From an uncultured bacterium (GTDB taxonomy: Bacteria; Cyanobacteriota; Vampirovibrionia; Gastranaerophilales; Gastranaerophilaceae): a stretch of 64,000 bases of DNA. The position numbers and the translations under genes were made by a program. Numbering within the stretch: position 1 is the stretch's first letter; each line of letters starts with the position of its first letter. The stretch is taken from assembly GCA_949297715.1 (NCBI GenBank), contig CASFTJ010000001.1, forward strand, positions 124,001 through 188,000. The letters run 5' to 3'. The notes below the pieces were generated by a model, which had not been told where the DNA came from, made no database searches, and saw only the letters and a list, made by a program, of their open reading frames with translations. Positions 24,491 to 33,953 of this stretch are shown here, one piece after another.

Positions 24491-26956
24491 ATGATGAAAA
24501 AAATAATAATTATATTTTTGTTAACAATGTTTTGTTTTGAGCCAACAGCTTTGGCAGCGGCTGTTGAAGTCGATATGGCAGCAGCAACATCAAGACTTAA
24601 ACATGTACAAAAGGAAGAAGAGCCTGTTAATTTAGATGCGTTTAACAATAATTATCAGACATCCGTTGAACAATCAGTTCCAAAAGTTGAGTTAAGCCCA
24701 ATTGAACAAATGTTTAACGGAAAAGAAAATGAAATATCAGGCAAAGTTTTGCAACAAGTCGGATATGATTTATTCACCTCAGCACCATCTCTATCAGGTG
24801 CAGTTGGTAAGTATGAAAATTCATACAAATTAAATATTGGTGAAAAAATCAATATTTATTCCTATGGAGATTCAGTAGATGTAATGGCTTTATCAGGTGC
24901 AAGTTTGGTAAGTCCGGCTTCGACTGCTGAAGTAGATTCAAAAGGAAATATTTTTGTACCTGGTGTAGGTATGGTAAAGGCTGAAAATCGTTCAATCAGT
25001 GATGTAGAAGCTGAAGTTAACAGACTTGCTTCACAAAAATTCAAAAGTATGAAAATGCGATTGACTGTTGCATCAGGACAAGAATTTTCAGTTTTTGTAT
25101 ACGGTCAAGTAAACAAACCAGGTAAAATCTTAGTCGGAAATAACTCTTCAATACTTGATGCATTAAATGCAGCAGGAGGAGTTAAGAAAACCGGTACTTT
25201 GAGAAATATTTCTTATGTCTCAAACGGTAAAACAAAAAGTATCGATTTATATAAAGCATTTTTCAGCGGCAATGATGATGGTGTAATACTAAGACCAAAT
25301 GACAAAATTTTTGTAGATAAAATCGGAAATGTTGCTGCTATTAAAAACGGAGTAACTGTTCCTGGTATTTATGAAGTAAAACAAGGTGAAACTTTGGGAA
25401 AAATCGTAACTTTTGCAGGCGGACTTTTGCCTCAGACTCAGGTTTCAGAAGTTACATTAATTGGTTTTAATCCGGCTTTGAAACAAAAAACTGCTGAAAA
25501 TATTGCTTGGGATACAGCTAAATCAAAAGTGCTAAATAGCGGTGATTCTGTTGAATTCAGAGAATTATACAACAATGCAGAAAATATTGTAACAATTCAA
25601 GGTAATGTAAAACATCCTACAACTTATGCTTATAAAGAAGGAATGAGACTGTCTGATATATTAAAAAGTGAAGATGAATTGTTGGAAGAAACTTTCATAA
25701 ATCAAGCTGTTATAAGAAGAATTTCTGGTAAAGATAATACTATCGAGACTATTCCGATTTTCTTGAAAGAATTTTTTGCTGGCATGAATGATCCTGTATT
25801 ACAGCCAAGAGATATAATCAATGTTTATAAAAATACGAATTCTCAATTCGTAGATGTTTATGGTTGTATAAATATTCCAAAACATTTGACTTATATAAAT
25901 AATATGACATTGAACGATGTTATGACGGATATTCAATTTTTGGAATCTGATGTAGATACTCAAAATACAGAAGCAAATTCTAAAGAAACTGAAGTCACTT
26001 TCCAAAAAGGTGCAGTAGAAGAAAACAGTGTGCAATTGGCTACAGGTACAGCAAACTCAAATAAATTAATTCCTGCTGAAAATGTGGCAGTCGAAATTAC
26101 AAGACAAAGCGGAACGACAGAAGTCTATTACTTGTATGATATAATGATTAATTCCGACAGAATTAAATCAATACAATTAATGCCGGAGGATAAAGTCTTT
26201 TTCAGAACTCTTCGCGGTAATGAGATAATGAAGACTGTAAAAGTTTCAGGTTTTGTAAAACATCCCAGCGTGTATACTTTTGTAGAAGGTAAAAGACTTG
26301 CAGATGTAATCAAGATGGCAGGGGGCTTGACAAATGAAGCTGATTTGAGAGGGATTGTTTTCAAAAGAACAAATCTTCAAGGAAAACAGGTAGAACTTGC
26401 TCATAAAAATAATGAAAGAGATATAAAACTTATTGAAGGGCGTATGGCAAGTGCTTATAAACCTACAGAAGCTGATCAGGAAAGTAAGGCTGAGATGCTG
26501 AGTATGTTGAAAGAGGAAGACAAGACGTTTGCTCAAAAATATAACGGACAAATAGCTTTGAATATTAAGGATAATAATCTTGATAAGATAAAAGATCTTG
26601 ATAATATTGAAGTACAAGACGGGGATGATATTTATATTCCTAGAACATCAAATCATGTAAGTATTATTGGTGAAGTTTATAACGAACAGTCTTTTGTCTA
26701 TAAAAAAGGTGCAAACGCAAGATATTATATAAAAGAAGTCGGCGGATATACACCGAATGCGAATAAATTTAGGTTATATAAGGTATCAGTTAATGGTCGT
26801 GCAGAAAAAATAGGCAATAACAGCAATATAGAACCGGGTGATACGATTGTTGTACCAAGACGAATTGCCGGTAACGATTGGATTACACCTATTTGTGATA
26901 CTTTAAAAGGTATAGCATCAATTATTGTAATGGCATTTGCTATTAACAAATGGTAG
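24491..26956 (+). CDS. Polysaccharide export protein with multiple SLBB repeats
   Basis: 821 residues, much longer than a basic Wza. Signal peptide (about 1-22, ALAAA), then a Poly_export domain (about 110-195: LNIGEKINIYSYG, VDSKGNIFVPGVG, VASGQEFSVFVYG), then several SLBB repeats (VYGQVNKPGKILVG, VPGIYEVKQGETL, IQGNVKHPTTYAYKEG, VSGFVKHPSVYTFVEG, IIGEVYNEQSFVYKKG), and a C-terminal hydrophobic helix (IASIIVMAFAIN). Likely forms the outer-membrane or periplasmic channel for the polysaccharide made by the 30-46 kb genes. It ends 1 bp before the convergent lipid kinase gene. Confidence 0.9.
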   Translation: MMKKIIIIFLLTMFCFEPTALAAAVEVDMAAATSRLKHVQKEEEPVNLDAFNNNYQTSVEQSVPKVELSPIEQMFNGKENEISGKVLQQVGYDLFTSAPSLSGAVGKYENSYKLNIGEKINIYSYGDSVDVMALSGASLVSPASTAEVDSKGNIFVPGVGMVKAENRSISDVEAEVNRLASQKFKSMKMRLTVASGQEFSVFVYGQVNKPGKILVGNNSSILDALNAAGGVKKTGTLRNISYVSNGKTKSIDLYKAFFSGNDDGVILRPNDKIFVDKIGNVAAIKNGVTVPGIYEVKQGETLGKIVTFAGGLLPQTQVSEVTLIGFNPALKQKTAENIAWDTAKSKVLNSGDSVEFRELYNNAENIVTIQGNVKHPTTYAYKEGMRLSDILKSEDELLEETFINQAVIRRISGKDNTIETIPIFLKEFFAGMNDPVLQPRDIINVYKNTNSQFVDVYGCINIPKHLTYINNMTLNDVMTDIQFLESDVDTQNTEANSKETEVTFQKGAVEENSVQLATGTANSNKLIPAENVAVEITRQSGTTEVYYLYDIMINSDRIKSIQLMPEDKVFFRTLRGNEIMKTVKVSGFVKHPSVYTFVEGKRLADVIKMAGGLTNEADLRGIVFKRTNLQGKQVELAHKNNERDIKLIEGRMASAYKPTEADQESKAEMLSMLKEEDKTFAQKYNGQIALNIKDNNLDKIKDLDNIEVQDGDDIYIPRTSNHVSIIGEVYNEQSFVYKKGANARYYIKEVGGYTPNANKFRLYKVSVNGRAEKIGNNSNIEPGDTIVVPRRIAGNDWITPICDTLKGIASIIVMAFAINKW

Positions 26957-26957
26957 T

Positions 26958-27818
26958 TTAAAAGTTTGAAAATACCTTGATAGATTTAGGGGCGATATTT
27001 ATTTCAATATCGCCTTTAAATTTTCTTTTTTCTCCGTCAATGTGCCCTGTGATAAAATCGTTTTTAATCAAAAATTCAGATGTCTGAAAATATATAGCTT
27101 TTGAATTTGAAAGCTTTTTGTTAAATAAAATCATTAAAAATTCAAAGAAAAACATAATCGGATTTTTAACTTTTAAAATAAATACGTCAAATTTACCGTC
27201 TTCAAGTCTGCAATGATTTGATATTGATACAATATTTTTAAACATATTGCCTGAGTTTGCAACGATTATACAAGTCGCTAAAATAGAGAGTTTTTTGTCT
27301 TCGAATGAAATATTGTATTTTTTTTGTTTCAATCTTAGAGCAAACAGAATTCCGGCTAAAAAATATGCGAAATATCCGAAATTATTTTTTAACGATTGCG
27401 GAGTTTTGCATATAATATCAGAATCATATCCGAGTCCAAGTCTTAAAATCGAATAAGAGTCATTAATTTTAAGTGTATCAATATATGAAATATTCTGGTT
27501 GGCTATTACTTTAATAGCTTTTTTTATATTAGAAGAAATTCCGAGTTTTGCAGCGAGAAGATTAGCAGTACCGCAAGGGATTATGCCTAAAACTTTTTCG
27601 GTATTGATTATAAAAGGTATAATTTTGTTGACAGTTCCATCCCCGCCAATTGCGACAATATTATCAGCCCAATTTATAAAATCCTTATTCAATTCATCTA
27701 TTGTAATACTTTTAAATTCACAATTTTGTTTTAAGAGAAATTTTATGAGAAATTTTTTATATTTGATTGCTTTTTTTCTTCCGGCGTTTGGGTTGTTTAT
27801 TATCAAAAATTTTTTCAT
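26958..27818 (-). CDS. Diacylglycerol kinase family lipid kinase (YegS/BmrU type)
   Basis: 286 residues. NNPNAGRKKA at the N-terminus, the nucleotide motif AIGGDGTVNKI (about 57-67) and the GTANLLA block (GIIPCGTANLLAAKLG) define the family. The C-terminal beta domain includes HCRLEDGKFDVFIL and HIDGEKRKFKGD. Phosphorylates diacylglycerol or a related lipid at the membrane. It is divergent from the radical SAM/PAP2 pair, a grouping that suggests lipid metabolism. Its 3' end contains a palindrome that may terminate the opposite transcript. Confidence 0.88.
   Translation of the reverse strand: MKKFLIINNPNAGRKKAIKYKKFLIKFLLKQNCEFKSITIDELNKDFINWADNIVAIGGDGTVNKIIPFIINTEKVLGIIPCGTANLLAAKLGISSNIKKAIKVIANQNISYIDTLKINDSYSILRLGLGYDSDIICKTPQSLKNNFGYFAYFLAGILFALRLKQKKYNISFEDKKLSILATCIIVANSGNMFKNIVSISNHCRLEDGKFDVFILKVKNPIMFFFEFLMILFNKKLSNSKAIYFQTSEFLIKNDFITGHIDGEKRKFKGDIEINIAPKSIKVFSNF
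26991..27014 (+). terminator. Terminator for the SLBB transcript inside the convergent gene
   Basis: GGCGATATT-TATTTC-AATATCGCC, perfect 9-bp stem, followed on the + strand by TTTAAATTTTCTTTTTT. It lies 35 bp after the SLBB stop, within the coding 3' end of the lipid kinase. Confidence 0.6.
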
Positions 27819-27866
27819 GGCTTGATTATTACATAGTTAATATAAGTTATCAATATACTAATTTTA

Positions 27867-27895
27867 TTAAAAATAATTCTTGTTTGTAATATAAT
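27867..27895 (+). promoter_or_regulatory. Promoter for the radical SAM/PAP2 genes
   Basis: TTAAAA (27867-27872), 17-bp spacer, TATAAT (27890-27895), in the divergent intergenic region. Confidence 0.45.
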
Positions 27896-27919
27896 TAAAA
27901 AAAATAAGGAGTAATGCAA

Positions 27920-29446
27920 ATGAGAGTAGAAAAACAATCAACAGTATGGCAGTCAAATTCAATGGGGAGATTTGACAGTATAAAATTGAAAATCAATGAC
28001 TTTGCAATAGATATGCTGCTTAATTATTTAGGTCATAATTTTAGTAAAGAAAAGCTTATCAATTTAGCTAAGATTTTTGAAAAAATTTCAGGCTCAAAAG
28101 GTGGTATAAACCATGCAAAAAGAATGCAATGGCTGTTCAAATCTGAACATCCGCATCTTTATTGGTGGAAGAAAATTCTTACAGAATTGGATCCGAATTG
28201 CAGAAACAAATGGGTTAAAAATTTCTTTGTAAACGGATATTATGGGGACAATTTGAGAAAACGCTCAGCTTTCAATGAAAAGAACGGGTTTTTCCCGCCG
28301 ACAGTTTTACTAGCAAGTATTACAAAGCGTTGTAATTTCAATTGCAAAGGCTGCTGGGCTCATGAATATGATGTAAAAGAAGATTTAACAAAAGAAAAAT
28401 GGAGAGATATTTTCAAAGAAGCTCGTGATGTAATGGGGATTCATATTATTCCTGTTGTCGGTGGTGAACCTTTTGCGAGAAAAGAATTTTTGGAACTTGC
28501 AGAAGAGTTTAACGATTGTACTTTTATTACATTTACAAACGGCTCTTTGATTACTGAAAAAACAGTAGAAAAGTTGAAAAAACTTGGAAATGTTCAACCG
28601 ATGTTTTCAATTGGCGGATTAAAAGAAAATACAGATGCCATAAGAGGCGAAGGCTGTTTTGATATGGTAATGGAGAAGATGGATATGCTCAAAAAAGCAG
28701 GGATATTCTTCGGCGCAAGTATTACAGCTACAAGCCAGAATTGTGATGAGGTAACATCTGATGAGTTTATGAAAATGTTATCTGATAAAGGAGTTCTTTG
28801 GGCTTGGTTCTTCCATTATGTACCGGTTGGAGACAGTCCTGATGTATCTATGGTGCCTAATGCTGAGCAAAGACAAAAAATCTTAAAAGCTGTATATAAT
28901 GCAAGAAATACACTTCCAATGATGACAGTGGATTTCTGGGGTGACGGACCTGAGATGATGGGATGTATCGCAGGCGGCAGACAATATGTCCATGTAAACC
29001 CGAGAGGAGATGTGGAACCTTGTACTTTTGTTCACCTTGCAACTCACAATTTGAAGGATTGTACTTTAACAGAAGCTTTGGCATCTCCGTTTATGAGTGC
29101 TATCAGAAACGGTATTCCTTATGAGGATGGTAATATGCTGAGACCTTGCATGATTGTTGACAGACCTGAAGTGCTTAGAAAATATTACGAGGTATTTAAG
29201 CCTTATGAAACTCATGAAAATGCCGCAGCTTATTTGACAGATCCCCAAATTACTTCTCAAATCGATAAATATTCTAAAGATGTAAAAGAAATTCTTGATA
29301 AGGATTGGAGAGAAAATCTTTGGATGACAATATTCCCGCTTGAAGGTGAATATTATATAGATAGAGACCATTTCTGCTCAAAAGAACGTCCGATACCATC
29401 TAATGAGCATAAATGCGATGGCAAATGTGCATGCTGTGCTAAGTAA
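27920..29446 (+). CDS. Radical SAM protein, unknown substrate
   Basis: 508 residues from the second ATG, which has AAGGAG at a better distance than the ATG at 27914. An N-terminal helical region of about 130 residues precedes the radical SAM core: SITKRCNFNCKGCWAHEYD (CxxxCxxC), PVVGGEPFARKEF, FTNGSLIT. Later blocks include GCIAGGRQYVHVNPRGDVEP with CTF (auxiliary-cluster-like) and a Cys-rich end CDGKCACCAK. Followed 1 bp later by a PAP2 phosphatase and divergent from a lipid kinase; lipid modification is a reasonable guess only. Confidence 0.82.
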   Translation: MRVEKQSTVWQSNSMGRFDSIKLKINDFAIDMLLNYLGHNFSKEKLINLAKIFEKISGSKGGINHAKRMQWLFKSEHPHLYWWKKILTELDPNCRNKWVKNFFVNGYYGDNLRKRSAFNEKNGFFPPTVLLASITKRCNFNCKGCWAHEYDVKEDLTKEKWRDIFKEARDVMGIHIIPVVGGEPFARKEFLELAEEFNDCTFITFTNGSLITEKTVEKLKKLGNVQPMFSIGGLKENTDAIRGEGCFDMVMEKMDMLKKAGIFFGASITATSQNCDEVTSDEFMKMLSDKGVLWAWFFHYVPVGDSPDVSMVPNAEQRQKILKAVYNARNTLPMMTVDFWGDGPEMMGCIAGGRQYVHVNPRGDVEPCTFVHLATHNLKDCTLTEALASPFMSAIRNGIPYEDGNMLRPCMIVDRPEVLRKYYEVFKPYETHENAAAYLTDPQITSQIDKYSKDVKEILDKDWRENLWMTIFPLEGEYYIDRDHFCSKERPIPSNEHKCDGKCACCAK

Positions 29447-29447
29447 A

Positions 29448-30098
29448 ATGAAAAAAATATTTATTTTATTATCTATATTTTTAATTTTGTTAATTTTGAT
29501 AAACTCTTGTCCTATTGTTACTCAATGGGACAGGAGTTTAATCGTATTTGTGCAGCAAAAACTTTCACATATTCCCCTTGTAATACCTATGCTGCCTGAT
29601 TGTATTCTGTATTCGATAATGATAGCACTCCCGCTTATCGGGTTTGGAATATTTTTTATAAAGAAAAATCTCTATGCGGATTTGGTATGTCTATTTTCTG
29701 TTCCGTTGGTTACTTTTTTATTGAATTGTGTCATCAAACCAATAGTCAAAAGGCCAAGACCGCCAATGGAATTGCAAATAACTTCAATCCATCCTGACAG
29801 TTTTAGTTTTGTCTCAAGTCACAGTCTTGTAACGATTTGTCTTTGGGGTATGGTTGTTTGGTATTTGCATAAATATTGTGCAGACAAAAGGTTAAAACTA
29901 CTTGGTTCGATAATCGCAATATCTTGGATTTTATTTGTCGGATTAAGCAGAATTTGGATTGGAGTGCATAACCCGACTGATGTTTTAGGTGCTTATGTTT
30001 TAGGGTTGCTGCTAATAAGTATTTATATCCCTAGAACAAAAGTCGTTGAAAAATTGCTAATTGAAATTCTGTTGAAAACGGTGAAAATATTTACATAA
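29448..30098 (+). CDS. PAP2 superfamily phosphatase
   Basis: 216 residues with about six membrane helices. The three PAP2 motifs are in order: KPIVKRPRPP, SSHSLVTICLWG (family PSGH position) and SRIWIGVHNPTDVLGAYVLG, providing the catalytic histidines. Dephosphorylates phosphatidate, undecaprenyl diphosphate or a similar lipid. The ATG at 29448 is preferred; the longer version would overlap the radical SAM gene. Coupled to that gene (1 bp between stop and start). Confidence 0.88.
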   Translation: MKKIFILLSIFLILLILINSCPIVTQWDRSLIVFVQQKLSHIPLVIPMLPDCILYSIMIALPLIGFGIFFIKKNLYADLVCLFSVPLVTFLLNCVIKPIVKRPRPPMELQITSIHPDSFSFVSSHSLVTICLWGMVVWYLHKYCADKRLKLLGSIIAISWILFVGLSRIWIGVHNPTDVLGAYVLGLLLISIYIPRTKVVEKLLIEILLKTVKIFT

Positions 30099-30119
30099 AA
30101 TTAAATATTTCTATTAGGG

Positions 30120-31148
30120 CTAGATTTTACCTGCTATAAGTTCCATTGGAGAAATATCAGAATATATTCTATCAATTAATTCTTTATCAAATATAGATTT
30201 ATTTTCATCAGGAATTTTTTTTAGGAGCATGTCGATTGCCTCAAGAGAAATTTCTTTTTTTTCTGATAAAAATTTTGCATAATTTGGATGACAATGATTG
30301 ATAGCTGAAAGATAATACTGTATTGAATATCCCCAAGGAGTGTGCGGGTAAATCGGACTGATTTGTGTATCTATAATCTTTATAATTGGGAGTATATTAT
30401 AGTTTTTATTAAAATTATCATTAAGGTACTGCATGATCAGTTCAGTACAAAGATTTCCGGCACCTCTCCCCATGCCAAAAACAGTTGAATCTATAATCAA
30501 ATTTCTGTTTTTACAAGCATTAATAATGGTTTTAGCATTAGAAAAAGAAAGTTGAAGATTGTTATGTGAATGGAAGCATAATGAAATATCTGATGATAAA
30601 TTTTTATTGATACTTTCAAATATGGTTAAAGCTTCTTTTTCGCTCATAGAACCGGTCGTATCAGTTATAGTAAAAGCTGAAGGGGCTATTTTGTTCATCT
30701 CATAAGCTAAAGCTTTGAGCTCATCAATTGAATATAAGTTGGTATGCATCGGATTAATAAAAATTGTATAACCTTTTTTCTTTAATTTATGACAATATTC
30801 AAGAGCATCTGTTATCTCAGCTTTTTTAAAAACTATTCTAAAAGCTATATTATGATCTTTGCAGTCTGAAATATCTTCTATGTTAACTTCTCCAAAATTA
30901 ATCATAAGTGTAAATTTCTTGTTAGTACTATTAGGAGGTAATTGATGTTTTAAATCTTCAATACAAGAAAAAAGAGTTTGATTTGAATTGTAAATAATTG
31001 GTTTTAAAAAACCACACTCTATAATGTCGACATTAGAAGAAATAAGATTTTGCAGAATGATTTTAATATTTTTTTCACCGAAAAACCATTCATTAGCATA
31101 TCCGCCATCTCTAAGGGTACAATCTAAGATTTTGATATTATTATACAT
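30120..31148 (-). CDS. HMG-CoA lyase-like (DRE-TIM) aldolase
   Basis: 342 residues. LDCTLRDGGYANEWFFGE is the DRE-TIM metallolyase start; ITDTTGSMSEKE, HSHNNLQLSFSNA (metal histidines) and FGMGRGAGNLCTE complete the barrel. It resembles the 4-hydroxy-2-oxovalerate aldolase-like proteins found in surface-polysaccharide loci, where a role in making an unusual acyl or sugar substituent is suspected. Downstream of Wzz and on the same strand, about 110 bp away. Confidence 0.8.
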   Translation of the reverse strand: MYNNIKILDCTLRDGGYANEWFFGEKNIKIILQNLISSNVDIIECGFLKPIIYNSNQTLFSCIEDLKHQLPPNSTNKKFTLMINFGEVNIEDISDCKDHNIAFRIVFKKAEITDALEYCHKLKKKGYTIFINPMHTNLYSIDELKALAYEMNKIAPSAFTITDTTGSMSEKEALTIFESINKNLSSDISLCFHSHNNLQLSFSNAKTIINACKNRNLIIDSTVFGMGRGAGNLCTELIMQYLNDNFNKNYNILPIIKIIDTQISPIYPHTPWGYSIQYYLSAINHCHPNYAKFLSEKKEISLEAIDMLLKKIPDENKSIFDKELIDRIYSDISPMELIAGKI

Positions 31149-31261
31149 AAATTTTACTTCCGTAATTTAAATCATTTACACAAAATAATATAGTAGCAAA
31201 ATAAAACTAAATCAATTTTGCTACTAATAAAAAATTATCTAAGTTTATTAAATTATAAAAA

Positions 31262-32629
31262 TTATTTAATCAAGCATTCAAGTGCGACTTTTTTATTCAT
31301 TTCAGTAAGCATAGTTTTAATTTGTTTATAAAATTTAGAATTAGTCTTGCCTATTGTTGCAAAACTAAAAATTTCATCAGCAATTTTTATGCTTTGAACA
31401 AACTCATTTGATATATCGGCTTTTACAAGTGATAAATTTCTATAAGCTTTAAGTTGTTCTTCTATGTTGCTTGGGAGATTTTCAAAACATACAGTTGCAA
31501 TTTTCTTATCCTGGTTTGCTAAAAGCAGAAGCTTTAAATCAGAAAAATCATTTTCTATGTTATAAATAATGTTTTCTCCAAGCATAGAATAAGAAAGTTT
31601 TTTATCTGTGTTTTCGGCGATTATTACAGCAAATAAAGCTGCAATAGCACCAAAAACAATACCTAATAAAATATTAATTAAAAGTTTTGGAGAAGAATAT
31701 TCAAAATCTCTGAGCTTTTGCGGCTCTTTCAGAACTAAAACTTTGGATGAATCAGACATTTCTTCAACCATTTTAGCCCATTCTAACTTTGATGAAAGTG
31801 CTGCAACTTTTGCAGCTTCTTCTGTTACAGCAATTCTTGACTTTTCACCTGCAACAATTTGTCCTTTAATATTTGACATAGCTCGTTGGGCAGAGTGAGA
31901 AAATGCACTCATTGCAGTAAGATTACCTGTGCTTACCATTGCTTGTTCAGGAAGTCCGCTTATTGTATTTACCTGACTGTTTAGAGCTGCCTTTGCTTTA
32001 TTGTATTCTGTTTCAATAACTTTCTTATCAGATTTTGATTTTTCAGTATTTAATTCTTTATGCAGGGCGACATAATTTGTGATAATTGAATTTACTACAT
32101 TATATGCTAGTTCCGGATCTTTAGATTTATATTCGATAGATAGTACATTTGTACCTTTTTTGTTTTCAAAAGAAATGTTTTTCCCTTTACCTAAAAATGC
32201 TTGAGTAGAAATGTATTCACCTTCTTTTTTGTTCGGAATTATCCCCCATTTTTTCTTATAAACAAGGTTATTTTCGCGGATTACTTTGTCGATTACTAAG
32301 GGAGATTGAATTAATTCCAACTCATTGGTAAGCCCTCCGCCACCGGACATTAAAGCAGCCATACCCCCACCAGCACTTCCTAATTCTTCAATAGCATAAG
32401 GGTTAATCTCCATCATGTTTGAGCTGTTGGCTTTATTTATGTATAAATCTGATTCAACTTTATATTTTTTAGGGAATATAAAGGTTAGTCCAATAAATAA
32501 TACAAGAATTAAAGTAAAAACTCTCAAAATTAAAAATTTTCTATTCCAAATTGCAAAAACTATTTTTTTTAAATCTATTGTTAATTCTTCATCAAGTTCT
32601 TCTTGCGGGATATAAACGGTTTGCTGCAT
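31262..32629 (-). CDS. Wzz-type polysaccharide chain-length protein
   Basis: 455 residues from the ATG at 32629 (TAGGAG 5 nt upstream); an in-frame start 24 nt earlier overlaps that site. Wzz domain: cytoplasmic N-terminus, first membrane helix (FLILRVFTLILVLFIGLTFI), periplasmic region with NELELIQSPLVIDKVI, coiled coil, second helix near 315-335 (LLINILLGIVFGAIAALFAV), and a C-terminal cytoplasmic part without a clear Walker A. A Gly-rich insert (GSAGGGMAALMSGGGG) is present. Sets O-antigen or capsule chain length together with the polymerase at 39257. Confidence 0.87.
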   Translation of the reverse strand: MQQTVYIPQEELDEELTIDLKKIVFAIWNRKFLILRVFTLILVLFIGLTFIFPKKYKVESDLYINKANSSNMMEINPYAIEELGSAGGGMAALMSGGGGLTNELELIQSPLVIDKVIRENNLVYKKKWGIIPNKKEGEYISTQAFLGKGKNISFENKKGTNVLSIEYKSKDPELAYNVVNSIITNYVALHKELNTEKSKSDKKVIETEYNKAKAALNSQVNTISGLPEQAMVSTGNLTAMSAFSHSAQRAMSNIKGQIVAGEKSRIAVTEEAAKVAALSSKLEWAKMVEEMSDSSKVLVLKEPQKLRDFEYSSPKLLINILLGIVFGAIAALFAVIIAENTDKKLSYSMLGENIIYNIENDFSDLKLLLLANQDKKIATVCFENLPSNIEEQLKAYRNLSLVKADISNEFVQSIKIADEIFSFATIGKTNSKFYKQIKTMLTEMNKKVALECLIK

Positions 32630-32672
32630 AAAATCTCCTATCCTTATTTTCATTATATTATAAAAAAGATAT

Positions 32673-33893
32673 TTAACAATTTATTTTTTGTTTTAAAAGC
32701 AATTTTTTGGCTTTTAAAACATACCTTATCCCAATATGTAATCCTGACAAAAAGTATGCTATAGCTGCTGCATAAATTTTATATTTGTGGAATAAAAACA
32801 AAATAATTACTGATATAAATATAGCTTCAATTTGCATTTTAATTTTCATATGCTGATTCCCGCTAGCTGTTATATAAGCCCCGTATATTGCGGCGATTGC
32901 AATTGAAATATTCGAAAGAGTGAGAATTAGCAGTAAAGGATAAGCATTTGTATAGTATTCTTTACTATATAAAAGAGTTAATATATACTTACCAAAGAAT
33001 ACAAAAAATATAAATATTACTAAATTAAGACCAATTATAAATTTCAAATTTGTATTAATAATATTTTTAATCTTAATAATTGATGCTTTAATCATTTCGG
33101 GAACCATTTTTTGGACTTGTGCGATAATCAATAATGATATAATTGAAGATATTGTAAAGGCTGCAAAATATAGGGCAGCTTCTTCCTTAGAGATAAATGT
33201 AGCGGTGTATAAAGACGGTATTTGCATATATAAATATGAACATAAAACAACGCCAATATATGCAAATATGGATTTATCAATCATTTTAACTAATTTATTC
33301 AGATATTTAAAGGCTAAAATATAGTTGATTCTGGCGTAGGAAGAAACTTGAATAAAGTTAAGAAGTCCCAATCCAATATTTAAAATTAAAAATTTAGTCA
33401 ATGACAAATTAAATTTATATGATAATAGAGTTATTAAAATCATAGCTAGACTATAAAAAATATTTACATAACTGATTATATTGAATTTCTTTGATGCTTG
33501 AAAATAGGGTAAAATTATTGCAAAAAAAATGTTATCAAAAAATGTTCTTAATAGTACTAAAATAAATAGAAAATTAGATTCTAAATTGCAAAAAGTTGAG
33601 AAAAAAGAAATTAACAATAGTATAAGTATTGCATTTATTATGAACAATGATATTTTTAATTTGACTTCTCTTATTATATTTTGAGAGGAAACAAGTATAT
33701 ATTCATTGTAACCGATGTTTGCAAATAATAACCAAAAAGTGGCAAGAGTTTTATAACTGGAAAAAAGTCCGTAATCATAAACTGATAAATATCTACCTAA
33801 AAATAGTATAACAATAGTTCCTGCAATTTGCCTTGCATATAATGAGATTGGATAAAACTGATTTATTAAAAACTGTTTTATAGTGTGTTTCAT
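32673..33893 (-). CDS. Wzx-type polysaccharide flippase
   Basis: 406 residues with about twelve predicted membrane helices and the MOP-superfamily start (IAGTIVILFLGRYLSVYDYG then LFSSY). Moves lipid-linked glycan repeat units across the inner membrane. GGAG lies upstream of its ATG, and a 36-bp palindrome containing a TATAAT in each direction lies 13 bp further upstream. Probably cotranscribed with wzz (43 bp to the wzz start). Confidence 0.85.
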   Translation of the reverse strand: MKHTIKQFLINQFYPISLYARQIAGTIVILFLGRYLSVYDYGLFSSYKTLATFWLLFANIGYNEYILVSSQNIIREVKLKISLFIINAILILLLISFFSTFCNLESNFLFILVLLRTFFDNIFFAIILPYFQASKKFNIISYVNIFYSLAMILITLLSYKFNLSLTKFLILNIGLGLLNFIQVSSYARINYILAFKYLNKLVKMIDKSIFAYIGVVLCSYLYMQIPSLYTATFISKEEAALYFAAFTISSIISLLIIAQVQKMVPEMIKASIIKIKNIINTNLKFIIGLNLVIFIFFVFFGKYILTLLYSKEYYTNAYPLLLILTLSNISIAIAAIYGAYITASGNQHMKIKMQIEAIFISVIILFLFHKYKIYAAAIAYFLSGLHIGIRYVLKAKKLLLKQKINC

Positions 33894-33905
33894 TAATTGT
33901 CTCCA

Positions 33906-33941
33906 AAACTGTTTATTGTATAATTATACAATAAACAGTTT
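33906..33941. promoter_or_regulatory. 36-bp perfect palindrome with back-to-back -10 boxes
   Basis: Half-site AAACTGTTTATTGTATAA followed directly by its exact reverse complement. TATAAT occurs on both strands at the centre (33919-33924 and 33923-33928). It lies between the divergent Wzx (-) and acyltransferase (+) genes, 13 bp from each start codon, so it can serve as a shared divergent promoter/operator. Confidence 0.6.
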
Positions 33942-33953
33942 GAGAGATTAAAT

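Noticed and set aside
27920-29446. Assignment of this radical SAM gene to a known membrane-spanning lipid synthase
   Set aside because: Only neighbourhood supports a lipid role; the cluster motif and flanking blocks do not let me name a family.
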